From the NCBI RefSeq assembly GCF_004664715.2, contig NC_051086.1, positions 77,535,190 to 77,599,189 on the forward strand: a stretch of DNA of 64,000 nucleotides. The letters run 5' to 3'. Every line of letters starts with the position of its first letter. Within the stretch, counting starts at the first letter, position 1. The notes under the pieces are model-generated. The model worked only from the letters and a program-made list of their open reading frames with translations. It ran no database searches and had not been told where the DNA came from. This DNA is from Peromyscus leucopus. Lineage: Eukaryota > Chordata > Mammalia > Rodentia > Cricetidae. Below, piece by piece: positions 47,666 to 58,942 of this stretch. The translations under genes were made by a program, and so were the position numbers.

Positions 47666-49879
47666 TATAACGGCTGACATGCTTTTTGAATAGTTGTCAG
47701 AAACTGTAGCAACTTCACTGAAGAAATGGGGATAACAATATGCACTCAACTTCTGCCCAGAGGTTGCTGTTTGATCATATATAATCAGTCACAACCTTGT
47801 ATAATTATGTTCTTTCTGGCTTTTCTTGGCTACCTTCCATGCCCATTATATTTTCTTCTACCCATAACTAACTTATTGGTAGTAGGTCTCTTTCAGTACT
47901 CCTTAGATCATGTAAAACTGCCCATTATTCACGTTCTACATCCTCAGTACCTTCCCCAGTTCATTCCATGCTAGAGCTGCCTGTCTAGCGTCTTCAGAAA
48001 CATAAGGCTTCCATCTTGTCTTTCCTCCAGCGTGGTCCTTTGTTTTATCTTCTCTTTTCTATATGTATTAGATAAAGAAGTTCTTTCTTTCAGAAAATAA
48101 AGGCAAGAAGCTGCATCTGTGTTGGGTAATCATATCAGAAAAGCTAAGCTGAGCCTGGCAGCAAAGGATCTCAGAGAACAGAAAGTAACATGGAGAAACT
48201 GGAGAAATCCTAGCAGAAACTGAGGCAATATCTTAACCTATAAAGGACCACTTTAACATTCTAAGAAGGGGGATATCTAAATCCAAGACATATGGTGGAA
48301 ATTAGAGCACTGGGTAAAAATAAGAATGTCAATCTACTCACCCACCCATTCCTTTACTTCACCCTCATGTACCAGATACTGTTCAAGGGATCTTAGAAAT
48401 CGTCCCCCATGTCAGCCCATTAACAACATGCTGTAGGCTCTCTGAACCCCATTGTGTTGCTCCCTTACTAAAAATCTTACACCTTCCCATCTATGCATAG
48501 TCTGGCTTCTGACAAACTAATTCAACATAAAGAAAAGAATGTAGAAATTGAAAAAATTATCTTAACACAGTAGCTGGCATAAGCAGATCCTTAGAGCTGT
48601 GGCTTTTAGAGCATGCTCACATTGGCGTTTTGGCACAGGAGATGCTACAGAAAGCTCCTAGCAGGGTAGACAGCTGTAAAAGTTTTATGTCAAAGCACTT
48701 TGTAAACAAACTGCTGTTCAGGCGAAAGATATTAGCATGCAGAAACAGCCAACTTTCCTTGGTTCTGCTCTTTTACTTCTCTCCTCTTATTGACAGAATT
48801 ATTGTTCATTCTATAATGAAAATTTGTCACAATATGACAGGCTCTATAGGGCAGCTTGGCAAACAATAACATGCTAACAGTCATAAGCATGAGCTTCCTT
48901 TCTGCCTCTTATGTCAATCTCGGCTTGGAATAGAATTATGGATTCAAGACCACATTTATTTCTGGTTTTGCTTTTGTTTCTTTTTTTTTTTAATTTTCGA
49001 TGTTAGAAGAATGCTGTTGCTTTCTTTTTCCAAGAACCTTTCAATTTATTCTCCCAAGTTTCAGATTGAATTCTCACTATTGACTTTAGGGGTGTAAGTT
49101 ATTCTCTATTTGACAGAGTTAGCCCTGTCAACCTTTCTATTAAGTGGGAACCCAAGGGTCACAAGTTGATAAGTGAAAGGTCCAAGCAGGAAAATTCATA
49201 AAAGTAGGAATGCAAGACTCTTTCAACCCCGGCGAGTGTGGGTTAACCACCTCATGAAGTCATTTAGAGCATGTGATCAATGGCAGTGACTGTAAACAAA
49301 ATATCCTCTCTGTCTTTACAATGGGGATTCCCTTTTCTTCAGCAAATGCTTGCACTGACTTTTTTCCGAGGTTGATATAAGTCCGTCCAGAACACTAGAC
49401 ATCTGATGTTTGAAATATCTTGACATTTTAATATTGGGTGAAAACTGACTGAGGTCTGCAACTTTTACATGAGTGGTCCAGGACTCGTCAATCATTCTTA
49501 AAGTTTAACACTCTCTCCATGGTTTTTAATAATCTATGATTGATTTGACAGTTTTCTTATGTATATCTTTAATATGACCAAACTCACTTGGAAATAAGAA
49601 TGAAATATGTGTGAAACAAGTCCAATAATAATTCTTATACCTTGCATAAAGTGTTGTGCATAATGCAAAAAAACCTAAGGGGTGTTTCTTGAAAGATAAT
49701 CATTAAAAGTCTAATGAATAAAAATATATCTTGACATTTTCTTTTCATTTACCTTGTGTTTCTTATGTTTGATTCTTTAACACTTCATCATCATACATAG
49801 GTGAATTTTTGTGTATTTTCTATTTTTAAGAGTTTTATTTTAATTCTATATTAACCATCTGTTTGTTTGTAGGGTGTAG
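47666..49879. other. No recognised feature
   Basis: 2.2 kb without a recognisable repeat. Plus-strand frames of 79-82 codons at 47726-47974 and 48630-48869 have no domain, and I do not support them as genes. Confidence 0.35.
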
Positions 49880-50037
49880 GGTAATAGACACAGTAGTGCA
49901 GGTGTGTGGAGAGGACAGAAATTGCTATCTGATCCCCAGTAGCTGGAGTAACAGTTAGTTACAGGCAATAAGAACTGAACTCAGGTCTCTGTAAAAGCAG
50001 CAATTATTCTCAAGCACTGAGCTATCTCTTCAGCCAC
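49880..50037 (-). repeat. B3/B2-family SINE
   Basis: 'gtgtggagaggacagaaattgc', 'ctgatccccagtagctggagtaacagttagttac', 'gaactgaactcaggtctctgtaaaagcagcaa', 'caagcactgagctatctcttcagcc'. Antisense B3 order. Confidence 0.8.
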
Positions 50038-50092
50038 ACACATTCTACTTTGAATAAACAAAGTCATCCATAACACTAAAAAATAAATTGTT

Positions 50093-50861
50093 CAACACCC
50101 TCCCCTAACCATCAATGCCTGAGGCAGATGGGAGAACTGGCCCTGAGGACAAGAGGGAAAGAGCTGGCCCTGTCCCTCATCAGCTGCAGCCCTCCGAGGA
50201 ATGGCCCCTACATCCCACCTGGGCAGCACAGGAGAGCTGACCCTGAAGGTGTAAGTGTGGGAGATCCAACCCTGAGGACATGAAAGCAGAACTGGCCCTG
50301 CCCCTTGCTCATTGCTGCAAGGGGTGAACTCACCAGGACAAAGCAGGGGAGCTCCCCCTGGTGGTGAGGACAAGGATGAGCTGGAGGGCTGACCAACCAT
50401 GCAATAACCTTGGCCCAGAACCTGGGTTATCTGCTGGCCCACCCCAACATTCACCCCATCTGTGGTCTGCTGGAGCACGCAAAGGGATTGGTCTTACAGA
50501 CCCAAAGCTGCAGGATTTCCATAATACAAGAAAACAGCAGAAGAACAAAGTGGGAGTTCCAGTGCGGGCCCAGCATCAATAGTGTAGTAGAAACCAGAGG
50601 CCTCAAACCAAATCAGTGACCTTGCAAGTAAAGCTATGTAGACAAAAAGGTTTAGTGTGTGACTCACATTACAGCTTCCACGACAAGATTCACTTTCTCC
50701 TCCTCTCTTTTTTTTCATTTTTTTTTCTTAACTTTTATTTTATTTTATTTTGGGGTAGGGGTTTGCAAGGACAGAGGGTGGATACAAAGGGATGGGGAAA
50801 TGAGTGAGATGGAGATGCATGATGTGAAAGACGCAAATAATAAATAAAAAGAAAGAAAAAT
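50093..50861 (+). mobile_element. 5'-truncated rodent L1 with 12-bp TSD
   Basis: Repeated 'gaactggccctg' phrases (50133, 50168, 50289) and the 3' end 'gcaaggacagagggtgg..gatggggaaatgagtgagatgg..tgcatgatgtgaaag' then an A-rich tail identify an older rodent L1 3' region. AAATAAATTGTT at 50081-50092 and 50862-50873 is an exact duplication. The GC content is well above its neighbours. The 128-codon minus-strand frame inside is not a gene. Confidence 0.85.
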
Positions 50862-50873
50862 AAATAAATTGTT

Positions 50874-51170
50874 ATGATATTTAGGAAACAAATAGCCAAA
50901 GAGAAAGTCTCATCATAGCTGATATTTCTAAGGAAACAAATAATTCAATGAATAAAAAAGCATAGAACTCTCATAAATACAAGCCCTTCCATGATTTGCT
51001 ATGAATTAGCCAGCTATAATACATAATTGCCTTTAGTCTTTGGAATTTTGTTTGAGTATAGATTAAAGGTTACATTCAATATTGACTGATTTGTCTGCAC
51101 ATATTTTACTTTTTTGTCAACATAAATCTAATAGTTTAAAACTTCTAGTTTTGAGAACATTGTCCAAAGT
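50874..51170. other. No recognised feature
   Basis: AT-rich spacer between two L1 insertions. Confidence 0.4.
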
Positions 51171-51184
51171 GCAGAGGGAATTTT

Positions 51185-52629
51185 TCTTTTTTTCTTTTTC
51201 TTTATTCTTCTCTCATACAATACATCCCAACTGTAGTCTCCCCTCCCTCCAAGTATTCTCCCCATCTCCCACCTCCCTCAGATCTTCTTTTTTTAATTTC
51301 TTTTTTTTAATTTAATTTTATTTTATTTTACAATACTATTCAGTCCTACATAACAGCCACAGATTCCCTTGTTCTCCCCCTTCCTGCCCCCCTCCCCTTC
51401 CCCCCAGCCCACCCCCCATTTCCACCACTTCCAGATCAAGGCCACCCCCGAGGACTGAGATCGACCTGATAGACTCAGTCCAGGCAGGTCCAGTCCCCTC
51501 CTCCCAGATTGAGCCAAGCATCCCTGCATAAGTTCCATGTTTCAAACAGCTAACTCATGCAATGAGCCCAGGACCTGATACCACTGTCTAGATGCCTCCC
51601 AAACAGATCAAGCCAATCAACTATCTCACCTATTCAGAGGGCCTGATCCAGTTGGGGGCCCCTCAGCCTTTGGTTCATAGTTCATGTGTTTCCATTCGTT
51701 TGGCTATTTGTCCCTGTGCTTTATCCAGCCTTGGTTTCAACAATTCTTGCTCATATAAACCCTCCTCTTTCCCAATAATTAGACTCCCGGAGCTCCACCC
51801 GGGGCCTAGCCGTGGATGTCTGCAACCAGATTCCTCAGTCCTTGGATGGGGTTTCTGGCACAACTATTAGGGTGTTTGGTTATCCCATCACCCAAGTAGG
51901 TCATTCCCAGCTGGGGAAAACAGGACCCCAAGAAAAACACAAGGATCGCCCAATGATTGAGAAATGGCTGAGATCTACATGAACAACCTGGACATGAGTG
52001 GGAGCAATGAAGGGTGAGGGTCGAGGGAAAGAGAGCAGGAGATCCCAGCTGGATCAAGAACAGAGAGGGAGAACAAGGAATAGGAGACCATGGTAAATGA
52101 AGACCACATGAGAAAAGGAAGAAACAAAGTGCTAAAGAGACCCACAGAAATCCACAAAGATACCCCCCTCAGATCTTCTGTTCCTCCTTTTCTTTTCAGA
52201 AAAGAGCAGGCCTCCCAGTGATATCAACCAAATGTGACATAACAAGATGCAATAAAACTAGGCATAAGCCCTCGTATCAAGGCTGGACAAAGCAACCCAG
52301 TAGGAGGAAAAGGGTTCTACAAGCAGGCAAAAGAGTCAGACACCTCCACTCCCACTGTTAAGAGTCCCACAAGAACACCAAGCTACATGGCTATAATGTA
52401 TATGCAGAAGCCCTAGCTCAGACCCATACAGGGTCCATGATTGTCACTTCAGCTTCTCTAAGTACCTATGAACCCCGTTTAGTTGATTCTGTAGGTTATG
52501 TTTGCCTGGTGTCATCAACCCTTCTGGCTCCTACAATCCTACCTCCCCATCTTCTGCAGCATTCCTCAAACTCTGCCTAATGTTTGGTCCAGGGTCTAAT
52601 GGCTCAGCAGATAAAGGGTAGGCTCACAG
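51185..52629 (-). mobile_element. Older L1 3' end, interrupted by a younger L1
   Basis: The antisense older rodent L1 3' UTR occupies 51185-51288 and 52180-52629: 'catcccaactgtagtctcccctccc', 'cagaaaagagcaggcctccc', 'ggctggacaaagcaacccagtaggag', 'gttgattctgtaggttatg', 'cccatcttctgcagcattcc'. Target duplication GCAGAGGGAATTTT (51171-51184) recurs at 52630-52643 with one G/A change. Length without the insert is about 550 bp. Confidence 0.85.
51289..52165 (-). mobile_element. Young L1 3' end with inverted 5' part, nested
   Basis: The left part (about 51289-51912) is an antisense cricetid-type L1 3' UTR with poly-T start and C-rich tract. The right part (about 51913-52165) runs the other way ('aacaggaccccaag', 'gagatctacatgaacaacc', 'aatccacaaagataccccc'). 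The target duplication CCCTCAGATCTTCT is exact at 51275-51288 and 52166-52179. It is the same subfamily as 39157-40032, about 95% identical over 280 bases, with different inversion breakpoints. No ORF2 remains. Confidence 0.92.
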
Positions 52630-52643
52630 GCAAAGGGAATTTT

Positions 52644-53980
52644 CATTCAGAAAAACTCTACTGTAGCAATTAATTCCTGATTATTCTTCTAGCTATTTTC
52701 TGATCTATGAATTGCCATTATGCTTATAACATCATTCTCTAGTTCCATCTTCTTAGCACCTCTTCCCCAATTCCACAGCCACTTATCAAAGCAAAGAGCT
52801 TATCCTGTTTCACCACCTTTAGCATCCTTCATAATTGTCCTGTGATAGTTAAAACTGCAGATAATTCACCTATGAAACATGACTATCTTTAATGTGTTCC
52901 ACTTGTTCAAACCTTCTGCCTCCTATGAAATCTGAAGTCTAATTTAAAGTTCATAATAAAGACTCTCCAGCACCCATTCAGTATTTTCACTATGAAGATT
53001 TATGGCATCTTACATGCCTAGATTTTTTTAAACAGGAATGAAAAGAGTAAACATCAGAAAGAGGAGATTCAACTTTGAAGGGGAAAAGCTAAGAATATAA
53101 GAATTCATATGCCAGCTTTAAATGAGTCCAGACATTCCAGCCTTGACAAACTGTATTTAAAAATGATGACAAAATTCAACAGCATTATTGCATGGCCACA
53201 GTCACAGGTAATAGAAATCTTGCAATGGATATACAAGATCTGAATATTGAAAATGAGGATGGGGATCTCAGGAAAATTAACGAAGATAAAAAGAATAAGA
53301 GAATGGTCCAAAGAGAGAACATGCATGCTTTTCCTTTCAGTATCTTCTCTACAAGTGATCTTTGCGATCCAGGTCAAAATTCCAGAAAAATCTTTCTTTT
53401 TTATGTAAATATTTAGAAAGTTAATTGTAAAGTGATGTAGAAAGGTTATTTTAGACAGAACAACCAATTTAATCATTGAAGAAAAGTTCAGAAAGATGTG
53501 ATATTTGACTTTGGGAGTTACTCTGAAGCTTAAGTGTGATACATCAATATTGTCCTTAAAAGAGTTATTGGATTCTATAAAAAGAATAAAGTCCAAAAAT
53601 ACCCAACACATGTTTCCCTAATTGTTTTTCTCCACTTAATGAAGAAAAATAGTTTTTCAACACATACTGCTCAAACTTACAGAAAGCTACATTCTAAAAA
53701 TTATCAAATTTCCACCCATTCTCTGTATAATTTACTAAAGTTAATGCATAATATATGATATGCATAAATGGAAGAACTAAAAACTACAAAGATTCTAAAA
53801 AGGACACAAGAAATATTTGGTTAAGCCAGGACATCTCAGCCAACACAACAAAAGTAAGATGTATTTTAGATTAATGAGCCATATTTAATCCAGATTGGTC
53901 ACATGCTCTTTAAAAGGCAATTAAGAATTATAAAGCATGTCATACAGTTGGAGAAAATATCTGAAATTATACATATGATA
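52644..53980. other. AT-rich stretch with one 169-codon open frame, no supported gene
   Basis: The minus-strand frame 53105-53611 is the longest in the window but is Ile/Leu/Phe-rich, as expected for translated AT-rich DNA. A 74-codon plus-strand frame overlaps it at 53192-53416. I recognise neither protein. No repeat family was seen. Confidence 0.45.
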
Positions 53981-53989
53981 AAAACTTTA

Positions 53990-54143
53990 GCCGGGCGGTG
54001 GTGGCGCACGCCTTTAATCCCAGCACTCGGGAGGCAGAGCCAGGCGGATCTCTGTGAGTTCGAGGCCAGCCTAGTCTCCAAAGTGAGTTCCAGGAAAGGC
54101 GCAAAGCTACACAGAGAAACCCTGTCTCGAAAAAAAAAAAAAA
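53990..54143 (+). mobile_element. B1 SINE, near-consensus, short TSD
   Basis: 'gccgggcggtggtggcgcacg' through 'ccaggaaaggcgcaaagctac' and 'gaaaccctgtctcg', then 20 A. Flanks AAAAACTTT (53980-53988 and about 54144-54152) give a duplication of about 9 bases, merging with the A tail. CpGs are largely intact, implying recent insertion. Confidence 0.95.
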
Positions 54144-54164
54144 AAAAACTTTGAAGCTAGGATT

Positions 54165-54550
54165 TTTTTAACATATAAACAAAACTCTCAAAGTTCAATA
54201 ATGAATGCACACAGATTCAAATAGGAAAAGACGCAAGCTGTGAATAGCAATTTACCAAAGAGGATATTCCCTCAACACAAAAATTAATGAAGAGTTACTT
54301 GACAGTATTAATCAAGAAAGTGGAAATTCAATCTACAATGCAATACCATCAATTATCTATTAAGTTAAGTACAATAAAAAAACAAACATGTTATAGGCTG
54401 GAAAAGACAATGAAACAATTGACTCTGCCTACTGCTGAAGGGGCTCTGACACGATACAGCCAAATTTAAAATGTTTGACATATTCTTTAAAGATCACACA
54501 TACAATCACTAACAAACATATTCAACTCACATTATGTTTGTAATAATTAA
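54165..54550 (+). mobile_element. Ancient L1M ORF2 fragment, left part
   Basis: 'atagcaatttaccaaagaggatattc', 'atgcaataccatcaattatctatta' and 'ctactgctgaaggggctctg' follow the old L1 ORF2 3' order (caaagaagatat..gagataccatc..ctgctggtggg). Stops interrupt all frames. It continues at 54880-55050. Confidence 0.55.
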
Positions 54551-54554
54551 TTCT

Positions 54555-54875
54555 GATTGTACAATTGATGAAAGATTATCTGGATTAGGTTAACTAAAGT
54601 AGGAAGACCCACTCCAAATGTGAACAGTAACATTCCATTGGCTGAGACTCCAAACTAAACGAAAGAGAAAGGAAGCTGAGCGTAAGCATTCATCTTTTTG
54701 TTTCCTGACTATGGGATGCTGACATTGACCCCAGCAGCATCACATTCTGGCTGCCATGGTTTCCCCACCATGACCTACACACCAAATAACTGTGAGACAA
54801 AATAAGCCCTTTCTTCCTCATGTTGCCTCTCTCAGTTATTTTATTGTAGCCACAAGCCAAGTAACTGATGAGAGA
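54555..54875 (+). repeat. Mid-repetitive rodent element, family not named
   Basis: 'gattatctggattaggttaac..ggaagacccactccaaatgtgaac', 'aacattccattggctgagactcc', 'gcattcatctttttgtttcctgac', 'ctgccatggtttccccaccatgacc', 'ctgtgagacaaaataagccctttcttcc', 'gtagccacaagccaagtaactgat'. I know this order from mouse and rat repeats, but the class is uncertain. It splits the L1M remnant. Confidence 0.65.
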
Positions 54876-54879
54876 AAAA

Positions 54880-55050
54880 GCAAATGTATGCACACACTCA
54901 ATGTTTCTAGAGATGTTTATAACAGCTATATTTTTAATGTCCAAAGAGAGAAATGATCCATACACCTGCCAAGAATTAACTCATAAGTAAATTGTAGTCT
55001 ATTCAAAAGATCACAGTAATAAATAAAAAAGGCTGAGGTCTGATGCAACC
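54880..55050 (+). mobile_element. Ancient L1M ORF2 fragment, right part
   Basis: 'gatgtttataacagctatatttttaatgtcc', 'gaaatgatccatacacctgcc', 'aatgaa'-like and 'ctgaggtctgatgcaaccc' parallel the L1 ORF2 C-terminal region (gtttatagcagc..aaacaaccc..gttctgatacatgc). Confidence 0.5.
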
Positions 55051-55064
55051 CATCAGTATGCATG

Positions 55065-55282
55065 GTTTTATTATTTTATGCTCATATGTATAGGTGTTTT
55101 GCCTGTATGTATGTCTGTGCACTATGTATGTGCCTGGTGCCTGCAAAAACCAGAAGATGATGGATGCCCAGAAACTAGAGTTACAGATAGTTGTGAGCTG
55201 CTATGTGAATGCCAGAAATTGGACCCCAGTCTTCTGGGATAGCAGCTAGTTTCCTTCAACCCTGAGCCATCTTTCCAGTTCC
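55065..55282 (-). repeat. B3 SINE
   Basis: 'gtataggtgttttgcctgtatgtatgtctgtgcac', 'gtgcctggtgcctgcaaaaaccagaagatgatgg', 'actagagttacagatagttgtgagctgctatgtgaatgcc', 'ctgagccatctttccagttcc'. A near-complete antisense B3. Confidence 0.92.
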
Positions 55283-56040
55283 CTGTATGAATGATCTGAA
55301 AATGATTGTGGCACACAAGAGGTGCCAAATAAATAATGCTTTGTATGTTGTTCTGTTAATTAAAAAAATAATAAAAGTTAATCTATAATTGCATAAAGCA
55401 GATTAAGGGCTGCCTGCTTGTGGGAGGGTGTAGAGAGAAACAGCCAAGAGAGAGTGCAAAGCTTCTTAAGAAAGGCTTTGATGGTGAGTCTCATAGTGAT
55501 TGTGCTGAGTAGTGATAGGTCCTTATGTGTGTGCGTATGTCACCATTTGTTAAATTATGTGTGTTATTCTATGCCAATTAACCTTAACAATGTTTTTTAT
55601 TATTCAAAATGAATGTATTAAACATTCTGACTATAGAAATTAGTACTGATATACCTAAGGCAAGGGGGTTGGGGGAGACAGATTTTTACTTTGAGCCTAG
55701 TCTAAGCTTCTGAATGTAAGCCATGCAAATGTTCCTTTTTTTCCTGCTCAAAGTACAACTATTGAAAACTTTCTATTCAAATGACTCCACATTAAAAAAA
55801 ACTAAATCTGGTTATGTCATCATTCATGAATCTCTCTTCTTTTCATTCAACTTTTGTGCAGCAATCAGGATTCTGTCAGTTCTATCTGAGAAACTTGCAC
55901 TGAATCTACCTCCTCTTTGTTGCCACAGCTCTCACTCCATTTAGTTCATTAACTTCTAAGTTCAATAACTTCGCGTTATTGGGGGATTACTTGCTGATTT
56001 TCTCAGCAGATGACTGTCTTGGTCTTTTGTCTTTGCTTTT
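55283..56040. other. No recognised feature
   Basis: AT-rich, no repeat family seen, no supported frame. Confidence 0.35.
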
Positions 56041-56123
56041 GGGCAATGTGCTCTTCAGTTTTATGTCAACTTGACACAAGGTAAAGTCGCTTGACAGGAA
56101 ATCTCAGTCAAGAAAATATTTCT
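56041..56123 (+). repeat. Rodent dispersed repeat, left part, split by L1
   Basis: 'ttatgtcaacttgacacaagg', 'gtcgcttgacagg' and 'ctcagtcaagaaaatatttc' match the start of a repeat whose remainder resumes at 57041. Confidence 0.65.
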
Positions 56124-57040
56124 CCCCTAGGTCTCTGCGTCATCACCAAAGGGGAACAAAATGAATGAAATGATTCCTAATGGAATAATACTATACCCAT
56201 AGATTGGTGCCTAGCCCAATCACAATCAGAGGCTTCCTCCAGCAGCTGATGAGAACAAATACCCAGACAAACATTAGGTGGAGCTGAGGAACACCAAGCA
56301 AGAGAGGGAGGAAGAATTGCAGGAGCCAGAGGGGTCAAGGACATCATAAGAACACAGCCCCCAGAGTCAGTTAAGCAGGACTGGTAGGAGCTCACAGAGA
56401 CTGAAGCAACAACCACTGGAGCTGCATGGGTCTGCAGCAAGCCCTCTCCATACACGCTGTGGTACTTCATCTTGGGGTTTTTATTGGGCTCCTAACAATA
56501 GGAATGGGGGTGTCTCTGACTCTTTTGTCTGCTCATGGGACCATTTTCCTCCTGTTGGGTTGCCTCTTCCAGCCCTGATATGAGGGTATGTTCCTAGCCT
56601 TATTGCATCTTGTTGTGCAGAGTTCTGTTGATATCACTGAGAGGTCTGCTCTTTTCTCAAGGGAAAAGGAGGAACAGTGGATTTTGGGGAGAGCGAAAGT
56701 GGTGGGAGGACTGAAAGGAGAGAAGAGAGGGGAGGCTGTGGTTGAGGTGTATTGTATAAAAGGAGAATAAATTAACAAAATTAAATTTAAAAAGAAAAGA
56801 ATCAAGTCACGGTCTTGTGCATTCAAACTATATTATCACAAAAGATGACAGGTTCACGTTGTATATATCTTATTCAAGACTCTTAAGATTAATTTCCTGT
56901 TTAGGTGGTGAGGAATTTAAATTATAGTCTGTTTCATTGATATTTTGAAGTAAACGATACACAAGTTCCTTTGTTTATTGTCTGTGAATAAACCCATTAG
57001 CCACCCCCCAAAAAAATGAAAAGAAAAAGAAAAAATAAAC
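56124..57040 (+). mobile_element. 5'-truncated L1 with probable 3' transduction
   Basis: 56165-56800 is rodent L1 3' UTR: 'tacccatagattggtgcctagccc', 'acattaggtggagctgagg', 'gtgtctctgactcttttg', 'cctgatatgagggtatg', 'ggctgtggttgagg', AATAAA (56765-56770) and an A-rich run. Then about 205 bases of non-L1 sequence carry their own AATAAA (56987-56992) and, 18 bases on, an A-rich tail (57010-57039). The flanks AATATTTCT (56115-56123) and AATGTTTCT (57041-57049) fit a diverged target duplication. Confidence 0.75.
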
Positions 57041-57312
57041 AATGTTTCTATAAGATCTGGCTGTAAACAATCCTGTAAGTCATTTTCTTAACTAATAATT
57101 GATAGAAGAGAGCCCAGTCATTGTAGGTGGTGCTACCCTTTGACTGGTAGTTCTTAGTTCTATAAGAAAGCAGGCTGAGCAAGTCAAGATGAGCAAGGCA
57201 GTAAGCAGCATGCCTCCATGGCCTCTGCATCAGCTCCTACCTCCAGGTTCCTGCCCTGTTTGAGTTCCTGTCCTGGCTTCCATCTCCAACTTCCTTTTTT
57301 GTGATGGTGTAC
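57041..57312 (+). repeat. Rodent dispersed repeat, right part
   Basis: 'ataagatctggctgtaaacaatcctgtaagtcattttcttaac', 'taggtggtgctacccttt', 'tctataagaaagcaggctgagcaag', 'cagtaagcagcatgcctccatggcctctgcatcagctcc'. This continues the element begun at 56041 once the L1 is removed. Its RepBase name is not certain. Confidence 0.7.
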
Positions 57313-57431
57313 CTGCACATATATATACACTTACCCTCATGTTACTATTCTTCAGTTGGAATGACGCTAGAATCCAAATTCTCCGGGCTCCAGATCTTGC
57401 TTACATAGAACAAACACACATTCCTGTTTTC

Positions 57432-57977
57432 TTTTTTTTTAAGAACTTTTTAAATTCATTTTATATACCAACCACAGATCACCCCTCTCTTCCCTCCTCT
57501 CACTCCCCAGACTTTCTCTCCAAACTACCCCCCATTCCCTTCTCCAACAAGGTAAGGCCTCCCATGGGGAGTCAGCAGAACCTGATACATTCAGTACAGA
57601 CAGGTCCAAACCCCTCCCCCTGCATCAAGGCTGTACAAGATGTCCCCCCATAGGTAGTAGACTACAAAAAACCTGCTCATGCACCAGGGGGCCCTTAAGC
57701 AGATCAAGCTACACAACTGTCTTGCTTATGCAGAGGGCCTAGTCCAGTCCCATGGAGGGTCCACAGCTCTTGGTCTAAAGTTCATGAGTTCCCACTAGCT
57801 TGGTTCTATTGTCTCTGTAGGTTTCCCTATCATGATCTTGATGCCCCTTGCTCATAGAATTCTTCTTTTCTTTCTTCAGCTGGACTCCTGGAGCTCGGCC
57901 TGGTGCTTGGCTGTGGATCTCTGCATCTGCTTCCATCAGTTGCTGGATGAAGATTCTATGATGACAGTTAGGGTTGA
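57432..57977 (-). mobile_element. 5'-truncated rodent L1 3' UTR
   Basis: Antisense of the type seen at 16967-17695: T run, 'ttcattttatataccaaccacag', 'ggcctcccatggggagtcagc', 'gcatcaaggctgtacaagatg', 'gatcaagctacacaactgtc', 'catgatcttgatgccccttgctc', 'catcagttgctggatgaag'. The duplication ATTCCTGTTTTC (57420-57431) recurs as ATTCCTATTTTC (57978-57989). Confidence 0.88.
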
Positions 57978-57989
57978 ATTCCTATTTTC

Positions 57990-58929
57990 AAGCAATACTT
58001 TTTCTGTCCTTCCACACTCCCAGATCTCAGAATTCCCTTATACTAATTACTAGCAGCCACATTTATAATACCGCAAGAAACTTGTTGATGAGAAAAGTTA
58101 GTAATTCTAATTGTTATTTGCTAAGAATGAATGTGCCCACATGCTTTGAGGGAACCTAGTTGTTTTCTATAACCAATTTTATTAAAAAATAAATAATTAT
58201 TCCTCATTTCATATGTGATTATGTGGGGTTTTTTTTTTCCTGATTTTTGACCCTAATGTCTATAAAGTTGTCCTATCCTCTCTGAATGAAGAGATACTTA
58301 AAAATGTCACAGCCACAGAGTGGGTGCAGAAATATGTGAATGTCTTGGAATGCTACCAAAATGTGAATAACCTTGGAATATATAGCAGCATCCTTTCTGC
58401 CCAAAATAGAATATAGTTACATAGTATATTTTAGAAAAGGAAACTTTCTCCAAGTCCTTCCTCTTTAAGATCCAAAATAGTAAGACAGAGAACTTGGTTT
58501 TGGCCTCAGAAGGACTATGATAGATTTTTCACAGGTGCATTTTAGCTTTGTTTGTTATGGGCACCTTGAGAACACCTGATGGATTTAGAGTGCAGGAGGA
58601 AAATTACTGCCACCATAGTCTGATATGAGTAAGGGGTGTAATTAAAGTGCACCTTGGATACCATTGTAAATGTGCATGTTATCCCTTACTCCTGGCATCC
58701 TAATTAGAGTTTAATTTAGATCGGTGCACTCCCATTCATTATACTTGTCCTATATTAAAAAAAATTAATGCTGTATTTGTATACCAACAATTTAGCCTGA
58801 GCCCGAGATTCTGATACAAATTAAAACATAGTTGAAGCACTTTGAGTTATTATGTAAAAGGTTCTAAAAAGCAGACCTTTGTAAATTCATTCAATAGGTC
58901 TTTAAATTCAATAAAATAGCAATTTAATA
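57990..58929. other. No recognised feature
   Basis: AT-rich sequence with no repeat family or gene that I can support. Confidence 0.35.
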
Positions 58930-58942
58930 AAAATGGAGGATT

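Noticed and set aside
50092..50478. 128-codon frame in GC-rich sequence
   Set aside because: It lies on the antisense strand of an L1 3' region that has its own 12-bp target duplication. The frame is a by-product of GC-rich repeated phrases.
53105..53611. The longest open frame, 169 codons counting the stop, minus strand
   Set aside because: Composition is what AT-rich random DNA gives (Ile, Leu, Phe, Asn rich). There is no domain, no splice context, and a second frame overlaps it on the other strand. A protein search and cross-species reading-frame conservation would settle it.
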